Below are positions 1-11,391 of a stretch of 64,000 nucleotides of DNA, piece by piece. Numbering within the stretch: the stretch's first letter is position 1; the number at the start of each line of letters is the position of its first letter. The position numbers and the translations under genes were made by a program. The stretch is from assembly GCF_003945595.2 (NCBI RefSeq), contig NW_024104557.1, positions 62,001-126,000 of the forward strand, written 5' to 3'. The DNA comes from Pipra filicauda. Lineage: Eukaryota > Chordata > Aves > Passeriformes > Pipridae. The notes beneath the pieces were generated by a model, which had not been told where the DNA came from, ran no database searches, and worked only from the letters and a program-made list of their open reading frames with translations.

Positions 1-56
1 AAATACGGCAACCTGCTAATGCATCATCTGTGTGTAACTCCTCTCTGTTCCCATAG

Positions 57-113
57 AAAACAAAGGTTATCCAGCTGGAGGACTTGGCTTCACATCTGGG
101 TTTAAGAACACAG
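57..113 (+). CDS. DDRGK1: DDRGK1 internal exon (third from last), partial gene
   Basis: A 57-base exon bounded by a CAG/TAG-type acceptor (ccatag at 51-56) and a GTGAGC donor at 114. It encodes 19 residues (KTKVIQLEDLASHLGLRTQ), which match the start of the C-terminal winged-helix (PCI-like) domain of vertebrate DDRGK1, where human reads LEDLASQVGLRTQ. DDRGK1/UFBP1 is an ER-membrane-anchored protein. With UFL1 and CDK5RAP3 it forms the UFM1 E3 ligase complex that modifies ribosomal protein uL24/RPL26 and supports ER-phagy and ER homeostasis (known of the family). Upstream exons (membrane anchor and coiled-coil region) lie outside the window. The exon is in phase 0 at both ends and joins the exon at 1155. 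Both the identity and the splice sites are read directly from the sequence. Confidence 0.93.
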
Positions 114-1154
114 GTGAGCACTGACTTTCTGGGTGTAAGTACTGACTTTTGGGTGCAAGTGCAAGCAATGAGTTTAAAAGGACAGGAGAGATAACAGGTA
201 AATGAGGATCTGTCTGTGGAAGTGTCTGAGCATTAGTGAAAATGCTTGGATTTTGGTGAGGATCAGCAAAATCAGCCCTAAAAATGTGGCCATTCATCGA
301 AGTACCAGCCAGGCAGTGAAGGGTTGTTGGCTTACAAGATTGCTGCAGTGAAAAGTGCTCAGTGTGGCCCTTTCAGAGCTGCCTGCTGGTTAATGGATCC
401 CTCAGCGTTTGTGAATCTGAAAGTGGAGCAATGTTTTCTGTTCTGTACCTGATCTGCTCCTGGGGTGTGCCTTCAGAGCAGTTTACACTGCCCTTAGTCC
501 AGGCTGCTGTGCCCCTGCCTCTCTCTTAAACCAGAGCTCCATTTAAGCTTGCAGTGAGTCACTCAGGGTTGAAATTTAAACTGTAATTTGCCTCTGCAGT
601 TCCATAAACACAGGGAAGGCAGAGAGGCAGAACTGTGGAAACCAAGGCTTAGATACTTAAGGTGTAGTGGAACTATATATAGAATTAACCCAGCCATAGA
701 TTCAACAAGTTGTTGCTTTGGATTGGTAAAAGGGGTTTGAAGGAAAAGGTTTGAAGGAAAAGGTAAAAAAAGATATAAAAAAACTGTGTTGAGCAAGATT
801 CTTGGAGAAGTACCTCAGTGTGCTTCATGGAACTTGCCTGTTGCAGTGGCACTGCTCAGCCTTTCCCTGGGAAAAGCCTTTCCCACCCCTTGTTCCTTAA
901 AACAGTCAGGCAACAGCAATTAAAGTCTCCTTTTGGGGTGGTGAAGTTACTTGAACACCCCAAAATGAAGAAAATTCTAAGACCAAAGGGCTTATTGCAT
1001 CTGTCTGTGTGGGAATAGTGATGGGTGTCCTTCCCTGAAGCCCTTAACACTGAGGGATTAGATGTAAACCTCTGTTTGTAGCTTATCTGAACCTGTGAAA
1101 TGTTTTTTGCCTCCCTTTTGATCAGTTTGTTGTTCCTTTTTCTCTTCTGCACAG

Positions 1155-1203
1155 GATGCAATTAACAGGATCCAGGACCTGATGGCAGATGGCACTTTGA
1201 CAG
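1155..1203 (+). CDS. DDRGK1: DDRGK1 penultimate coding exon
   Basis: A 49-base exon preceded by a pyrimidine-rich tract and acceptor (ttctgcacag ending at 1154) and followed by a gtgaca donor at 1204. It encodes DAINRIQDLMADGTLT plus the first base of a glycine codon that is completed in the next exon. Human DDRGK1 reads DTINRIQDLLAEGTITG at the same place, so the match is nearly residue for residue. This segment is part of the winged-helix domain. The intron before it is 1041 bp with no obvious repeat. The intron after it is 1579 bp and carries a CR1 copy. Confidence 0.94.
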
Positions 1204-2065
1204 GTGACAGCCAAGGCACAGAGGGGATGAGAGGTGGTGGTGCAGGATGTGCCTTCCCTGTGGCAGAGAGAGATTTCCAGTGTCATTCCCGTTTTAAGGA
1301 TCCTCGTAGAACTTGATAACTCGATATTTACCTATATTTTATTTATTTATCCATGTCCTGAAGGCATTTGGGGGTTGCTGAGCAGCCAGCTGCAAATGGG
1401 GCCTTGTGAAATCTGAATTTGAAAGGATCCCTGGAATAGTTTGGGGTGGTTTGCCAGCCTGGTGGCTAAAGCCCAGGATTGGGATGCAGCACACTGTGGG
1501 AGAAGCAAACATCCCAGAGCACTCCAGGGTGCTGGAGCAAGTGAAGTGCTTGTTCCCAGCCACGTACCCACACGGTCCAAGTTGGAATGTGAGCAGAGAC
1601 TGAGCCTGTGGGGAGCTCTCTGTCTGAACAAGTCTGGTTTAGTGCTGGGCAGTCTTGTTCTTTCTGAGGGTGAAGCAGGGGAAGGTGCCAGCACAAACAT
1701 TTAGTGACCTGAGCCTGTGGTCATGGCTGGGGAACAACTCTCTTGGCAGGTACATGTGGGTACCTGTTCAAATGACCTCAGAGTGCTTGGAATTAAAGGA
1801 TAAAGATGTGTAACTGCCCTGGCTGTGTCTGTGTCCCAGAAGTCATGCCAGGGAGGCTGTGCCTTGGTGTAATGTATAAGAACAGAGAGAGCTATTCTCA
1901 GTCTGGTTGGAGCAACTGAAATATGGAAGCTGAGCTTTATTCCCTTTCAGAGGGGAAGCTTTAAAGGCTGAGCTGGGCCCCACAGGGGCTCTGAATCCCC
2001 TCCTGGATCTCCCTGCTCTGCTTTTCTCCACCAGCTGCCCGGGCCCAGAACACCAGCACCAAAAA

Positions 2066-2496
2066 GGGAGGGCTGCAAAGATGGTGAAGGGTCTAGAGGG
2101 GGAATCCATATCAGGAACAGCTGAGGTCCCTTGGCTTGTTCGGCTGGAGAAGGCTGAGGGCAGAGCTCATCAGGTTCTGCAGCTTCCTCACGAGGGGCAG
2201 CTCCAATCTCTGCTCTCTGTGAGCAGGGACAGGACCCAGGGAACGGCTGGAGCTGTGCCAGGGCAGGTTTAGGGTGGATACCAGGAAAAGGTTCTTTCCC
2301 CAGAGGGTGGTTGGGTACTGAACAGGCTCCCCAGCGCAGTGGGCACAGCCCTAAGGCTGCCAGAGCTCCAAGAGGGTTTGGACAATGCTCTCAGGGACAG
2401 GGTGGGCGTGTTGGGGTGTCCTGGGCAGGGCCAGGAGCTGGACTGGATGGTCCTTGTGGGTCCCTTCCAACTGGGGATATTCCATGATTCTTTGAG
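2066..2496 (+). mobile_element. CR1 LINE 3' fragment inside the last DDRGK1 intron
   Basis: About 430 bp from gggagggctgcaaagatggt, typical of the CR1 region just before the 3' UTR, to a gtcccttccaact...attccatgattctttg end. It belongs to the CR1 group whose reverse strand reads atatcctgagctggaaggga. It is 5' truncated like most CR1 copies, sits in the intron in the sense direction, and is not expected to affect the protein. The same group recurs at 19.7 kb and 26.2 kb. Confidence 0.88.
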
Positions 2497-2782
2497 AACA
2501 ATGTAGCTGAAGCTGTGGAACTCCCAGCCAGCTGTGCCCAGTGAAAAGAATGTGTTACTTTGAACAAAAAGGGTCTCACTGTGGCACTTGGCCACTGCCA
2601 CAGCCCCGCTCCAAGCCCCGGCAGCAGCCAGCAGATAAAAGCCTGACTGACTGCTGGCACGTTGTCTCTGCCTGCCCCAGATAGGAAATGCTGCCTCAGC
2701 AGCTGGAAGGTCCCTTCCCAAAGCAGTGACTGATGTCTGTGGGGAAGTGCTGACTGCAAGGCCCTTTCTTTCCCCCCCGTAG

Positions 2783-2955
2783 GTGTGATTGATGACAGAG
2801 GGAAGTTCATCTACATCACCCCGGAGGAGATGGCGGCCGTGGCGCAGTTCATCAAACAGCGAGGGCGAGTCTCCATCTCCGAGCTGGCCCAGGCCAGCAA
2901 CTCCCTCATCAACCTCCAGCCTGACAGCAGAGCTGCTGCTCCAACTGTGGCCTGA
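2783..2955 (+). CDS. DDRGK1: DDRGK1 terminal coding exon with the name-giving DDRGK motif
   Basis: The acceptor is a run of C followed by gtag, ending at 2782. The exon completes the split glycine codon and encodes 56 further residues before TGA at 2953-2955. It opens [15 protein letters not shown], which contains the DDRGK motif (residues 263-267 in human numbering). The lysine codon at 2803-2805 corresponds to human K267, the reported UFM1 attachment site, and is intact. The middle ([20 protein letters not shown]) matches the family. The last ~13 residues (from NLQPDS on) diverge from mammals, as expected of this poorly conserved tail. The three exons together give 92 C-terminal residues of a protein usually a little over 300 residues long. 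There is no frameshift or premature stop. An antisense open frame of 269 codons over this exon and the neighbouring CR1 is a shadow. Confidence 0.96.
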
Positions 2956-2987
2956 GAAAAGCACAGCAGGAGTTTGACCTCTGAATG

Positions 2988-2993
2988 AATAAA
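2988..2993 (+). terminator. Poly(A) signal of DDRGK1
   Basis: AATAAA lies 33 bases after the DDRGK1 stop codon, and an ATTAAA variant follows at 3001-3006. A very short 3' UTR ending near 3010-3030 is therefore likely (inference). Further AATAAA hexamers at 3406, 3774, 4031 and 4295 could serve longer transcript forms. Confidence 0.7.
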
Positions 2994-3009
2994 CCCCGTA
3001 ATTAAAAGC

Positions 3010-4920
3010 AAACAAGAGCCTCTCTAGTTCGCTGGAGGTGCTTGAAGGTAGGATGGGCTTTTGAAGCCTCAGCTGCAAGGCTTCTCAGAAGTTTTGCTTT
3101 TCACTCTGTTAGAGCTGGGATAAAATAAGACATTTGATTGTGCAGCAGAGGCTGCCAGCACTCTGATGGGGCTGTAACACTCTGATGCAGCTGTAGCCCA
3201 GGAATATCAGTAATTTATACCTCAGCAGTGAGTCCTGTGTGACTGTACCCGGACTTTGTATTGTTTGCAGATTTTGATGTCTCTGTCAAATAGATTCAGG
3301 TTTCACTGCACTCAGAATTCTTGCTCTGCTGTTAAACTTCGTGGAAGTGATGGATACAGCCCAGGAAAATAGGTTTTATCTGCTGTATCCACACTGGAAG
3401 GACAGAATAAAAAGAAAATACTCTTTGTTCTCACTGCAATATATCCTGAAACTCTGGAAGGAGTAGTTGCTCTGTTGTTAAAACTTCCAGAGGCTGTTTC
3501 AGACAACCTTTGCTATATAAATATGTTTTCCTTTGTTTAAATAATATAAAAAGTTTGCTTGCAGACAAGCTGCATCATTTTCCTGTAGCCAAGAGACAGA
3601 AACCCCTCCAGGGAAAGGCTGAACTGGCCTCAATTATTGTGCAGGCCAGTTCTGCTGATACCAACCAGATTCTGATGATTCATCCTTTGAAGTCAGAGCC
3701 AGCTCAGAGTGTCTGAAGGCCTCAGACACCCCCACCCTGTGGCCTCTGTGTTCTGGATGTTTGGGGGTTTTTAAATAAAAACTTGAGACACTCTGAGTCA
3801 TGCAATTAATGCTGCAAGTAAATGATTACTAATGTATTAACTGTAGGGGTCAGTATATTTCCTGCATAAGAATATTTATTTTTTTTAATAATTTGTTAAT
3901 TCTCCTCTCTGAAATCAACAGGATTTATGTGGATAAACAGTAATTGGGGAGGGCAAGAGGTTTTGTTTCTGCCAAACATAGAGATTACTTGAGGAGACTA
4001 AAAGCCACGTTATCAGTGGGATGAGACAGCAATAAAACAATGGAAGGGAACATATTTCCATTTAATCTCTGCACTGCTGCTGGATAGGGGAGTGCAGGAG
4101 TGTGGAGTTACAGTGCAGCACCACATGTTGGTGTGAGAGACCAGCACATCCTCAGTGTTGCACAACCACAACCAGCAAAGAGGCTCCTTGACACTTGAGG
4201 CTTGTAAAGTCTCTTAATTATCGACTCATTGTTACATTTTAAAAGTTACTTGAATTTACCAAGATTTTGCTGTTCTGTCTTAAACTGTTCTCGTAATAAA
4301 ATCAACAATATTGAAAGAATTGCAGAGATTTGTGTTAGAAATGGGCACAGCTGGGGGAAGATGTGACCGTGTAGCTCTGCCAGCAGCTGCTCTGCTGCCT
4401 TAATCCTCTGCCACCATTCTCATTCCTCTTCTTTGCACCCAGTTGCATCATATCAACATCTTTTTATTAAGGAGCATCTTGTGTTTTCTAGGAATCCTCT
4501 CACAAAATCCAAGGAAACAGTTTGAACCCTGGAATGCAATTGCTTGGGGCCATTTGTTGGGATGGTTTATAAACAAAGCAGTTCAAACCTGTGCTGCTGC
4601 TTCAATCTGTGTCTGGGGAAGTGGAGGGGGAAGAAAGTCAGGGCTGTGCCCCCAAAATTACTTCACTGAGAGAATTCATAAATCATGTGATAACACACAT
4701 TTCATAGATCCCAAAGAGGGGGAAGGGAGGGAAGAGTTATTCTGGCATTGATTTAGGGAACACCCTCGTGTGTCGTGGCTGAGCTGGGGGTTGTCCCCAA
4801 TGTCCTGGGTGAGGGTGGTGACTGAGGGAGCTGGTGGAGAGGTGGAACAGTCTGTGCTCTCCTCTTCTCCTTCCCCAGGGTTTAAGTATTAAACTGTCTT
4901 TATTCTTTATCTCCCTCCAG
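3010..4920. other. AT-rich downstream DNA, no gene seen
   Basis: This stretch has runs of A/T, several AATAAA hexamers (3406, 3774, 4031, 4295) and no recognisable CR1, coding exon or RNA gene. It could hold alternative 3' UTR of DDRGK1, but nothing in the sequence proves that. Confidence 0.5.
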
Positions 4921-5254
4921 CCTTCCAGTGCCTAAAGGGGCTCCAAGAGAGCTGGAGAGGGACTTTGGACAAGGGCCTGGAGTGACAGGACAAGGGGGAA
5001 TGGCTTCCCACTGCCAGGGGCAGGGATAGATGGGATACTGGGAAGGAATTCTTCCCTATGAGAGTGGTGAGGCCCTGGCACAGGTTGCCCAGAGAAGCTG
5101 TGGCTGCCCCTGGATCCCTGGAAGTGTCCAAGGCCAGGCTGGACAGGGCTTGGAGCAACCTGGGCTAGTGGAAGGTGTCCCTGCCCCTGGCAAGAGCTTG
5201 GAATGATCTGATCCTTCATCCCTCTTCCAGCCCAACCCATTCCATGATTCTGTG
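4921..5254 (+). mobile_element. CR1 LINE 3' fragment
   Basis: About 330 bp of CR1 in sense. It runs from ccttccagtgcctaaagggg, through the block rich in gccctggcacaggttgccca, to cccaacccattccatgattctgtg. The usual ccatggcagggg has become cccctggcaagag, so the copy is somewhat diverged. Confidence 0.93.
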
Positions 5255-6690
5255 GTCTCAACCCATGAGTTTTCCCACTTTTCCCCTCTGATTCCCTCCC
5301 TCATCCCACCCTGGGCCGTGTGAGGGCTCTGTGGGGCTCAGCTGCCAGGTGGGGTTAACCCACCACAGTCTGGCTCAATCAGCAGCAAAACACAGGGCAG
5401 TAAAATAGTGGTAAAATTGTAAAGACAATAAAATACTGGGCAGCACTGGAGATTTTGGGCTCCTAACTTTGGGATGATGATGATCCATATGCAAGTCCCT
5501 CATCAGAACTAGCCTTGGGCAAGGACACCTCCTCCCACTGCCCCTCTGTCAGAGGCAGAATGGTCTCAATGTTTTGCTTCCTGCTGCTTTGGCCAATCTA
5601 CTTTTGTAATTTTTTAAAATCTGGAACATCCACCTATTATTTGACTTTCAAAAAAATAAATTCCCTATTTTCTGTTAAACTTTTCCTATGCATTATGCAG
5701 CATTTTTCCCCATGAAAAATGCTCTGAAGTAGCACAAGAGCTCCCAGGTACTCTGGCTGTACATGGAAGGAATAATAATAATAATTACTTGCTCATTTGG
5801 GTGAGCTTGTCCTAATTTTGCCATTCCACCTGAAGGCAAAGGCCAAAAAAAATTAGATTGAAAACCTTCTGTTCGGATCACAGAAGGTTGGATCTAATCA
5901 AGGAAAACTCCAGCTTCTATTTCAGCTGAAAAATTTAGTCTGTGTGAAGCATTTACAGGTTAAAAAATAAATGTAAAAGCAACAAATGTCACAGCTTTTA
6001 ATTTTATTTCTTTGTGGTACAAATTTTAGAGCCCATCAGCCTCAGGGTTTCCAGGTTTTCTCTGTAACTATGGATACTAGGAACAGACTTGGGGTTTTTT
6101 TCTTGTTGTTTGGGGTTCTTTTTTAATTCATATTGTATGTTCATCCTTTTAGGAAAATGCTAAATATCACAAGATGGCATTGAATCACGAAGCTGCAACA
6201 TTCCCCTCTGCACAGGAACAGCCACAGTCTGCATTCACAGATTTCTTTCTTTTTAATCCCAAAAGCAAATCCAGATCATTAATGCCAATCTGTGGCTGCA
6301 GGGATCCCTGCAGAAGAGCCCATATCCAGGGAAGTTTTGTGCCTGCAGCACTGTAGGGATGGGACTTTAATTCTTTTTATCTTCTCTGAGATAAAAAAAA
6401 AAAAAAATTGAAGCTTGAATAAAACAAAGGAATGGGGAAAAATCTCCTTCCTGCCCTAAAGACAAAGGAACATTTTATCTCTGGATACATCTGGAGTCAC
6501 CAAATGTGGCACTTGCTGTCCCTGGAGACAAGTCTTTCTTACAAAGAGTGGCATCAGCCAAACTGCTGAGGGGGACCATTTTTGGAGGGTTCTCAGCTGG
6601 CCTGGGACAAGCCCCCACACCAGCAGTGCCCCAGCCCTTCCCAGCCCACCTGGGACAGGCTGAGCTTTGCCTTCTTCACCTATCCTGGTG
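5255..6690. other. Unique DNA without gene; short (ATA)n at 5771-5787
   Basis: No protein-like frame is seen. There is an (AAT)n microsatellite at 5771-5787, a poly(A) run near 6392-6406, and AT-rich DNA with AATAAA motifs around 5960 and 6418. No recognised mobile element. Confidence 0.5.
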
Positions 6691-6814
6691 TTCCAGGCCA
6701 GGTTGGACAGGGCTTGGAGCAACCTGGTCTAGTGGAAGGTGTCCCTGCCCATGGCAGGGGTTGGAACGAGATGATCTTTAAGGTCCCTCCCAACCCAAAC
6801 CATTCTGTGATTCT
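6691..6814 (+). mobile_element. CR1 LINE extreme 3' end
   Basis: About 124 bp with ccaggttggacagggcttgg, ctagtggaaggtgtccctgc and a closing aaaccattctgtgattctt. This is only the last part of the CR1 3' UTR, so it is strongly 5' truncated. Confidence 0.93.
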
Positions 6815-7590
6815 TCACCTTTCAAAAGGCTTCTTGTGCCGGGATGGGCTCGTTTGGTGGTGAGAGAGGAACAGCTCCAGGTTCATTTGCTGACCAGTAA
6901 CCCAGTTCATGTCCCCTTTTTGAGTCAAAGATCTGCACTTCCCTTTCTGACACCAGACAAGCCCCTCTGATGTGGCTTCTCTCCTTCAGAAAGTGCCTGT
7001 GCAGCTGTTGGATGTTCCCAAATTGCTGAGCTTGCACATCATGTCAGGACAGAATCTCCAGCCAGCCTGACCTGCCCCATCCACAGAGGGAAGGCTGTGA
7101 GGAAAAGCAGCCCCTCAGAGGAGCTCCAGGGAATACTCCAGTTTGGAGGTAGATCATTCATGTTTCCCTGTGGATAAGAGTTGTGCTCCCACCTTTCAGA
7201 GCCTGAACCCATGCCCTGGTCTCAGGAATCCCACAGGGAGAGATGGACAATGGAAGTACCCAGAGGATGGGATCCAAACCCACCTCCCTGGGGCAGGGAC
7301 ACACAGCTCAGCTGCTCCCTGTGCTCCCAGCCAGCTGATGTTGAGGTGGACAATCCCTCCTCAACTCTGGTGCCAGTGGAAAGATGGGACCAGGGGAATT
7401 CAGGGGCTTCCTCGGGCAAAGGAAGGTTGCAGAGGTGATGGCCAAGATGCACAACTGCCCACCCTGAAGGTCAAAGAACAGACACAGGGAGACTTTTGCA
7501 GCTGAACCTGAACTTTGGGCATCTTCAGCACAGAGTTTATCCAGCTGATCTGATTATCCCTAAACCCCACAGGTCCTGTACAGACCTGCA

Positions 7591-7651
7591 CTGTGGGCTG
7601 CAGAGAGACACAGTTCCCTTTCTGTGGGATGCAGAGAGACACAACTCTCTT
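7591..7651. repeat. Tandem duplication, two ~30-bp units (period 31)
   Basis: The motif ctgtgggNtgcagagagaca occurs at 7591 and again at 7622, followed by similar acaRYtcYctt tails. The copies are close to 85% alike by eye. Confidence 0.7.
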
Positions 7652-7835
7652 TGGCCTCTCTTTCAGGCCATTTTAGTGGCCTGAAATTTGGCTAAGTTGA
7701 CCTAAAAGCAGGGTCAGAGTGGTTGCAGGGAGGATCACACTGCTCAGAGACAAATGGGATGGGAAGTGTTGGAGGGATGGGCATCTCATCTCCTAAAACA
7801 CCTCCTGGCCAGGTGGATCCAGGGACACTGCAGAT

Positions 7836-7875
7836 GATTTCTGACTTGTCTCAGAGATTTCTGGTTTGTCTCAGA
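7836..7875. repeat. 20-bp tandem duplication, 2 units
   Basis: gatttctgacttgtctcaga is followed directly by gatttctggtttgtctcaga, with two differences in 20 bases. Confidence 0.85.
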
Positions 7876-8930
7876 GGACAATTCCTGCCAGCATCAAATT
7901 AAGGTCATAGGACAGAGCACAAGGATGGCCTCGTTCCAGCCTGGCAGGGGGCTCTGGAATCAGGAGCGGGCGCCACAGTCACGGAGCAGGACATGGTGTC
8001 CTGGTTCTGTGGTACCCTTGGACAGTCTCCCACACCAGAAGAGCTGGGGGACATTTGTGGGGGCTTTTTTAGTTCCCTATTCCCCTGCTAGGAAGATGCC
8101 CCTCTGGAATGCTGTGTGTGAGCTTCTCCCACTTTGCATGAGCTCTGTGGGAAGGGCAGGGCTTGGATGGCTGAGGGGGATCAGTGGGATCGTGGGGGGA
8201 AAGCTCTGAGCAAGGAGAAGGCTGGGATGGGACAATGACTGCAGGAGGTGCTGCTGGAGCTGGAGCTGTGCTGGCAGCACCAATAATCCAGACATCTCTC
8301 ATCTGCTCCAGTGCAAAACCCCAGGGTGGGCCGAGTTACAGGGATCCAGGCTGTGTCTCCCATCACCTGCCCCACATTGGCTCCCTGGCAGATGTCTGAT
8401 GTCACCTTCACAACCAGGAGCCATCCACAGCCAAGGTTTCCATGCTGATGGAAGCAGCAGTCACCCTCGTGTGCTGAGGTTCCTGTTCCCTGTGAGAGCT
8501 GCTGACAGGAGAGATGAGAATACATGGGAAAGTGCAGCAAAGCTGCAGCTCTTGGTCATAACCCTGAGAAACAACATTTCAGCTGCAGCTCTAACACGTC
8601 CCACGTTCATTGTGGTGCCTCCACACACACAGAGAAACCTCACACCCATCCCCTCCCATCTGCATCCTGTGCTGCCTCTTCCATCAGTGCACTAAGGACA
8701 GGATTAACTCCTTCAAGGCACTCTCTTCCAAGAGCAGCCACCTCCGAGCCACTCTCCATCCTTGAGCTGACCTCACCAACACTTCAGGGTCCTGCCAGGG
8801 GGCCCAGACCAGCAGAAGACGTGCCCAAAGTTCTCTAGAGTGAAGCTACTGCGGCCAAAATATGACCTGGGCAGGTTTGGGCATGATCCTGGTTTTTCCC
8901 AGCCCTGGTGTGTCCCAGCCCCAGGGCAGT

Positions 8931-9468
8931 GCCCGTCCCTGTGCTGGCACTGCTGAGGCACCTCCAGCCCTGGGGGCACTTCTGGGACCCTCAGACAGGA
9001 GAGACATGGAGGGGCTGGAGTGTGTGCAGGGAAGGGAACGGAGCTGGGAAGGGGCTGGAGCAGCAGGAGCAGCTGAGGGAGCTGGGGGGGCTCATCCTGG
9101 AGAAAAGGAGGCTCAGGGGGGACCTTCTGGCTCTGCAACTCCCTGACAGGAGGGGGGAGCCGGGGGGGGGGGGTCGGGTCAGGTTCTGCTCCCAGGGAAC
9201 AAGGGACAGGAGGAGAGGGAACGGCCTCAAGCTGTGCCAGGGGAGGTTTAGTTTGGATATTGGGGAAAATTTCTTCCTGGAAAGGGTTGTCCAGCCCTGG
9301 CACAGCTGCCCAGGGCAGTGGTGGAGTCCCCATCCCTGGAGGGATTTAAAATCCCTGTGGATGTGGCAATTGGGGACATGGGTTAATGGTGGCTTTGGCA
9401 GTGCTGGGTTAAGGGTTGGACTAAATGATCGTGGAGGGCTTTTCCAACCTAAATGATTTTATGATTCC
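8931..9468 (+). mobile_element. CR1 LINE 3' fragment, ~540 bp
   Basis: One of the longer CR1 copies here. It starts near gcccgtccctgtgctggcac, passes through gaacggagctgggaaggggc and the caggttctgctcccagggaa block, and ends cttttccaacctaaatgattttatgattcc. A poly-G tract lies at about 9162-9172. It belongs to the group whose reverse strand reads ttggaaaagacctctaagat. Open frames of 186 and 182 codons over it are translations of repeat DNA, not genes. Confidence 0.88.
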
Positions 9469-10500
9469 GGGTCATTTGCATCATTACTGTTTATTTGGCA
9501 GAACCCCGTGATTCAGGGTGGCCCTAAGAGGTGGTCCCAGGTGAGCCCTGCTGGGGTCCAAACGACATGGTCCCGATGTACCTGCCCAGATTTGGGCTGA
9601 GCTCTGCCTGAAGCATCTCCGACCTGCCTGTGCTCTTCCTAAACCCCCCCACGCCATCCAGGCCTCCTCCAGGAGATGGCAGCAGCAGATCTCTCATCCC
9701 CCCCACCCGCACAGCATTTCTATGGCAACGGGAGCGAAGCATCCTCCAGGGCTTGGAGGGCGACCACAAGGTTAGGGAAAACCATCACATCCCGGCAAAC
9801 AACCTCTCTCCCGACTTCCCAGGGCCGGGGGAAAGGTAGGAGGAGGCCACCTGCCACTCTGCTCCTGGCCCAGCATCCTGGTGACATCACTGAGGCGACA
9901 ACACAGGTATTGCTGTTGAATTAACAGGTTACTGAGTTTTACTTCTTTTAGCAGGATGGAAAAGCTACTGGAAAAATTACACAGCTCCTGGATGTACTGA
10001 AAACTGCAGCATTGGCAGCAAAACCTTCGCAGCATCATCAGCTGAATGTAACAGCCACGGGCAGGGAGCAGCCAGAGCAAGGAAATGCTTGTGGGCTTAG
10101 ATCCTGCTGCTCCTGAAGTGTTGCTCCTAAATGTTTGGAAGGGCGGCTGCCCCCTCTCGGCTCCCTGTGCTGCCACCCAGACTAAGCTGCTCGGCACATG
10201 TGGTGTGATCCAAGGGCAGGATGTGGCAGGAGCAGCGGTGGGAGCTGATCAGCCTGTGCTGATGTGAACAGGATGGAGCTCCTGCAGCAGGGAAGTCACC
10301 GGGGCTGCTGCTGGTTGTTTGCACGGGGAAGTTTTCGCAATCAGGCACCACACAAGGTTGAGTTGTCACTGGGGTTGTGTCCCTCTGTCTGTGGCTGATG
10401 CCACTCACACCAGGGTGGGTTCTGGGCAGGTCACAAGCAGAGCTCTGGGGCACAGCTCAGATCTGTGCTGGGAAGCTACAGGAAGGGGGTTTTCCTACCA
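9469..10500. other. Unique DNA; one weak exon candidate
   Basis: Moderately CpG-rich at 9640-9850, including ctatggcaac at 9720-9729, which is a half-match to an RFX X-box. An open stretch at 9955-10116 follows a good splice acceptor (see the findings). No known protein is recognised. Confidence 0.4.
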
Positions 10501-10750
10501 TCATAGAATTTAGGATAGAAGGGACCATCTCATTCCACCCCTGCCATGGGCAGGGACACCTTCTATCAGCCCAGGTTGTTCCAAGCCCCGTCCAACCTGG
10601 CCTTGGACACTTCCAGGGATCCAGGGGCAGCCACAGCTTCTCTGGGCAACCTGTGCCAGGGCCTCACCACCCTCACAGGGAAAAATTCCTTCCCAATATC
10701 CCACCTGACCCTGCCCTTTGGCAGCGGGAAACCATTCCCACTTTTGGCAC
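10501..10750 (-). mobile_element. CR1 LINE 3' fragment, antisense
   Basis: The reverse-orientation CR1 signature is clear: tcatagaatttaggatagaa, ccatgggcagggacaccttc, ccttggacacttccagggat and ctgtgccagggcctcaccac in order. It stops near the segment for 'cagtttaaaccattccc', so about 250 bp is retained. A second, oppositely oriented copy lies 155 bp to the right. Confidence 0.93.
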
Positions 10751-10905
10751 CAACCTGCTGTTGTTACTTGGAGTCAGAGCAATGGCTCAAAGTCCTGTTC
10801 AAGGAGCACAAGGGCAGTGTTTGGAAAGGGGGTTGTATCAAGGTTTCAAGGCTGCTTTGCTGTCCTAATAATTTACATTTGGCTGTTCAGGCCGATGCTT
10901 TCATT

Positions 10906-11022
10906 CCTGGAAGTGTCCAAGGCCTGGTGTAGTGGAAGGTGTCCCTGCCATGGCAGGGGGGTGGAATGGCATGGTCTTTAAGGTCCCTTCCAACCCAAAC
11001 CATTCCGTGATTCCGTGATTCC
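10906..11022 (+). mobile_element. CR1 LINE extreme 3' end with internal deletion
   Basis: cctggaagtgtccaaggcct is joined directly to ggtgtagtggaaggtgtccc, so about 30 bp of the usual ggttggacagggcttggagc part is missing. It ends with two copies of the octamer-type repeat attccgtg. With the antisense copy at 10501 it forms an inverted pair. Confidence 0.9.
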
Positions 11023-11365
11023 AAAGTTATTCCCCTCAGCCCTGGGGAGGATAACCCAGCCCCCCTAAATCATTCTCCATGTTGACTCACAGGCTGAGCC
11101 CTGGAGCTGGTTCATCCCTCTCCTCCCAACAGGGAGCAGGACTGATGCTGATCCTGTCCCAGGGCTGCTCTCCAGTTGCTAGATTTTTCCCTTTGGGACT
11201 CAGCTCCAGCAAGAGGTGCTGACCATGCTGGTGTCACCCTGCTGGGCCCTGACACAGCACAACCAGGCATTTCCCTTGTGTTGTTCCAGCCCTGGCCGAT
11301 GAACTGCTGTGGTTTCACATCCCAGGCATGGACTGACACAGCAGATACAGCTCTGTAGAAAAACA

Positions 11366-11391
11366 CACATCATCATTATCATCATCATCAG
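11366..11391. repeat. (ATC)n microsatellite
   Basis: acatcatcattatcatcatc followed by atcagg; one interruption (att). Confidence 0.85.

Larger units (their letters stand above)
6815..8930. other. Unique DNA without gene, two short tandem duplications
   Basis: Several frames of 60-120 codons overlap one another on both strands, with no protein-like composition or family resemblance. Two short tandem repeats occur, at 7591-7651 and 7836-7875. Nothing else is recognised. Confidence 0.5.

Noticed and set aside
2269..3078. 269-codon minus-strand frame over the DDRGK1 last exon
   Set aside because: Shadow of the sense exon and the neighbouring CR1; the sense strand gives a clear conserved protein with proper splice sites.
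8773..9456. 186- and 182-codon frames
   Set aside because: They overlap the sense CR1 at 8931-9468 on both strands and are not CR1 reverse transcriptase or any host gene.
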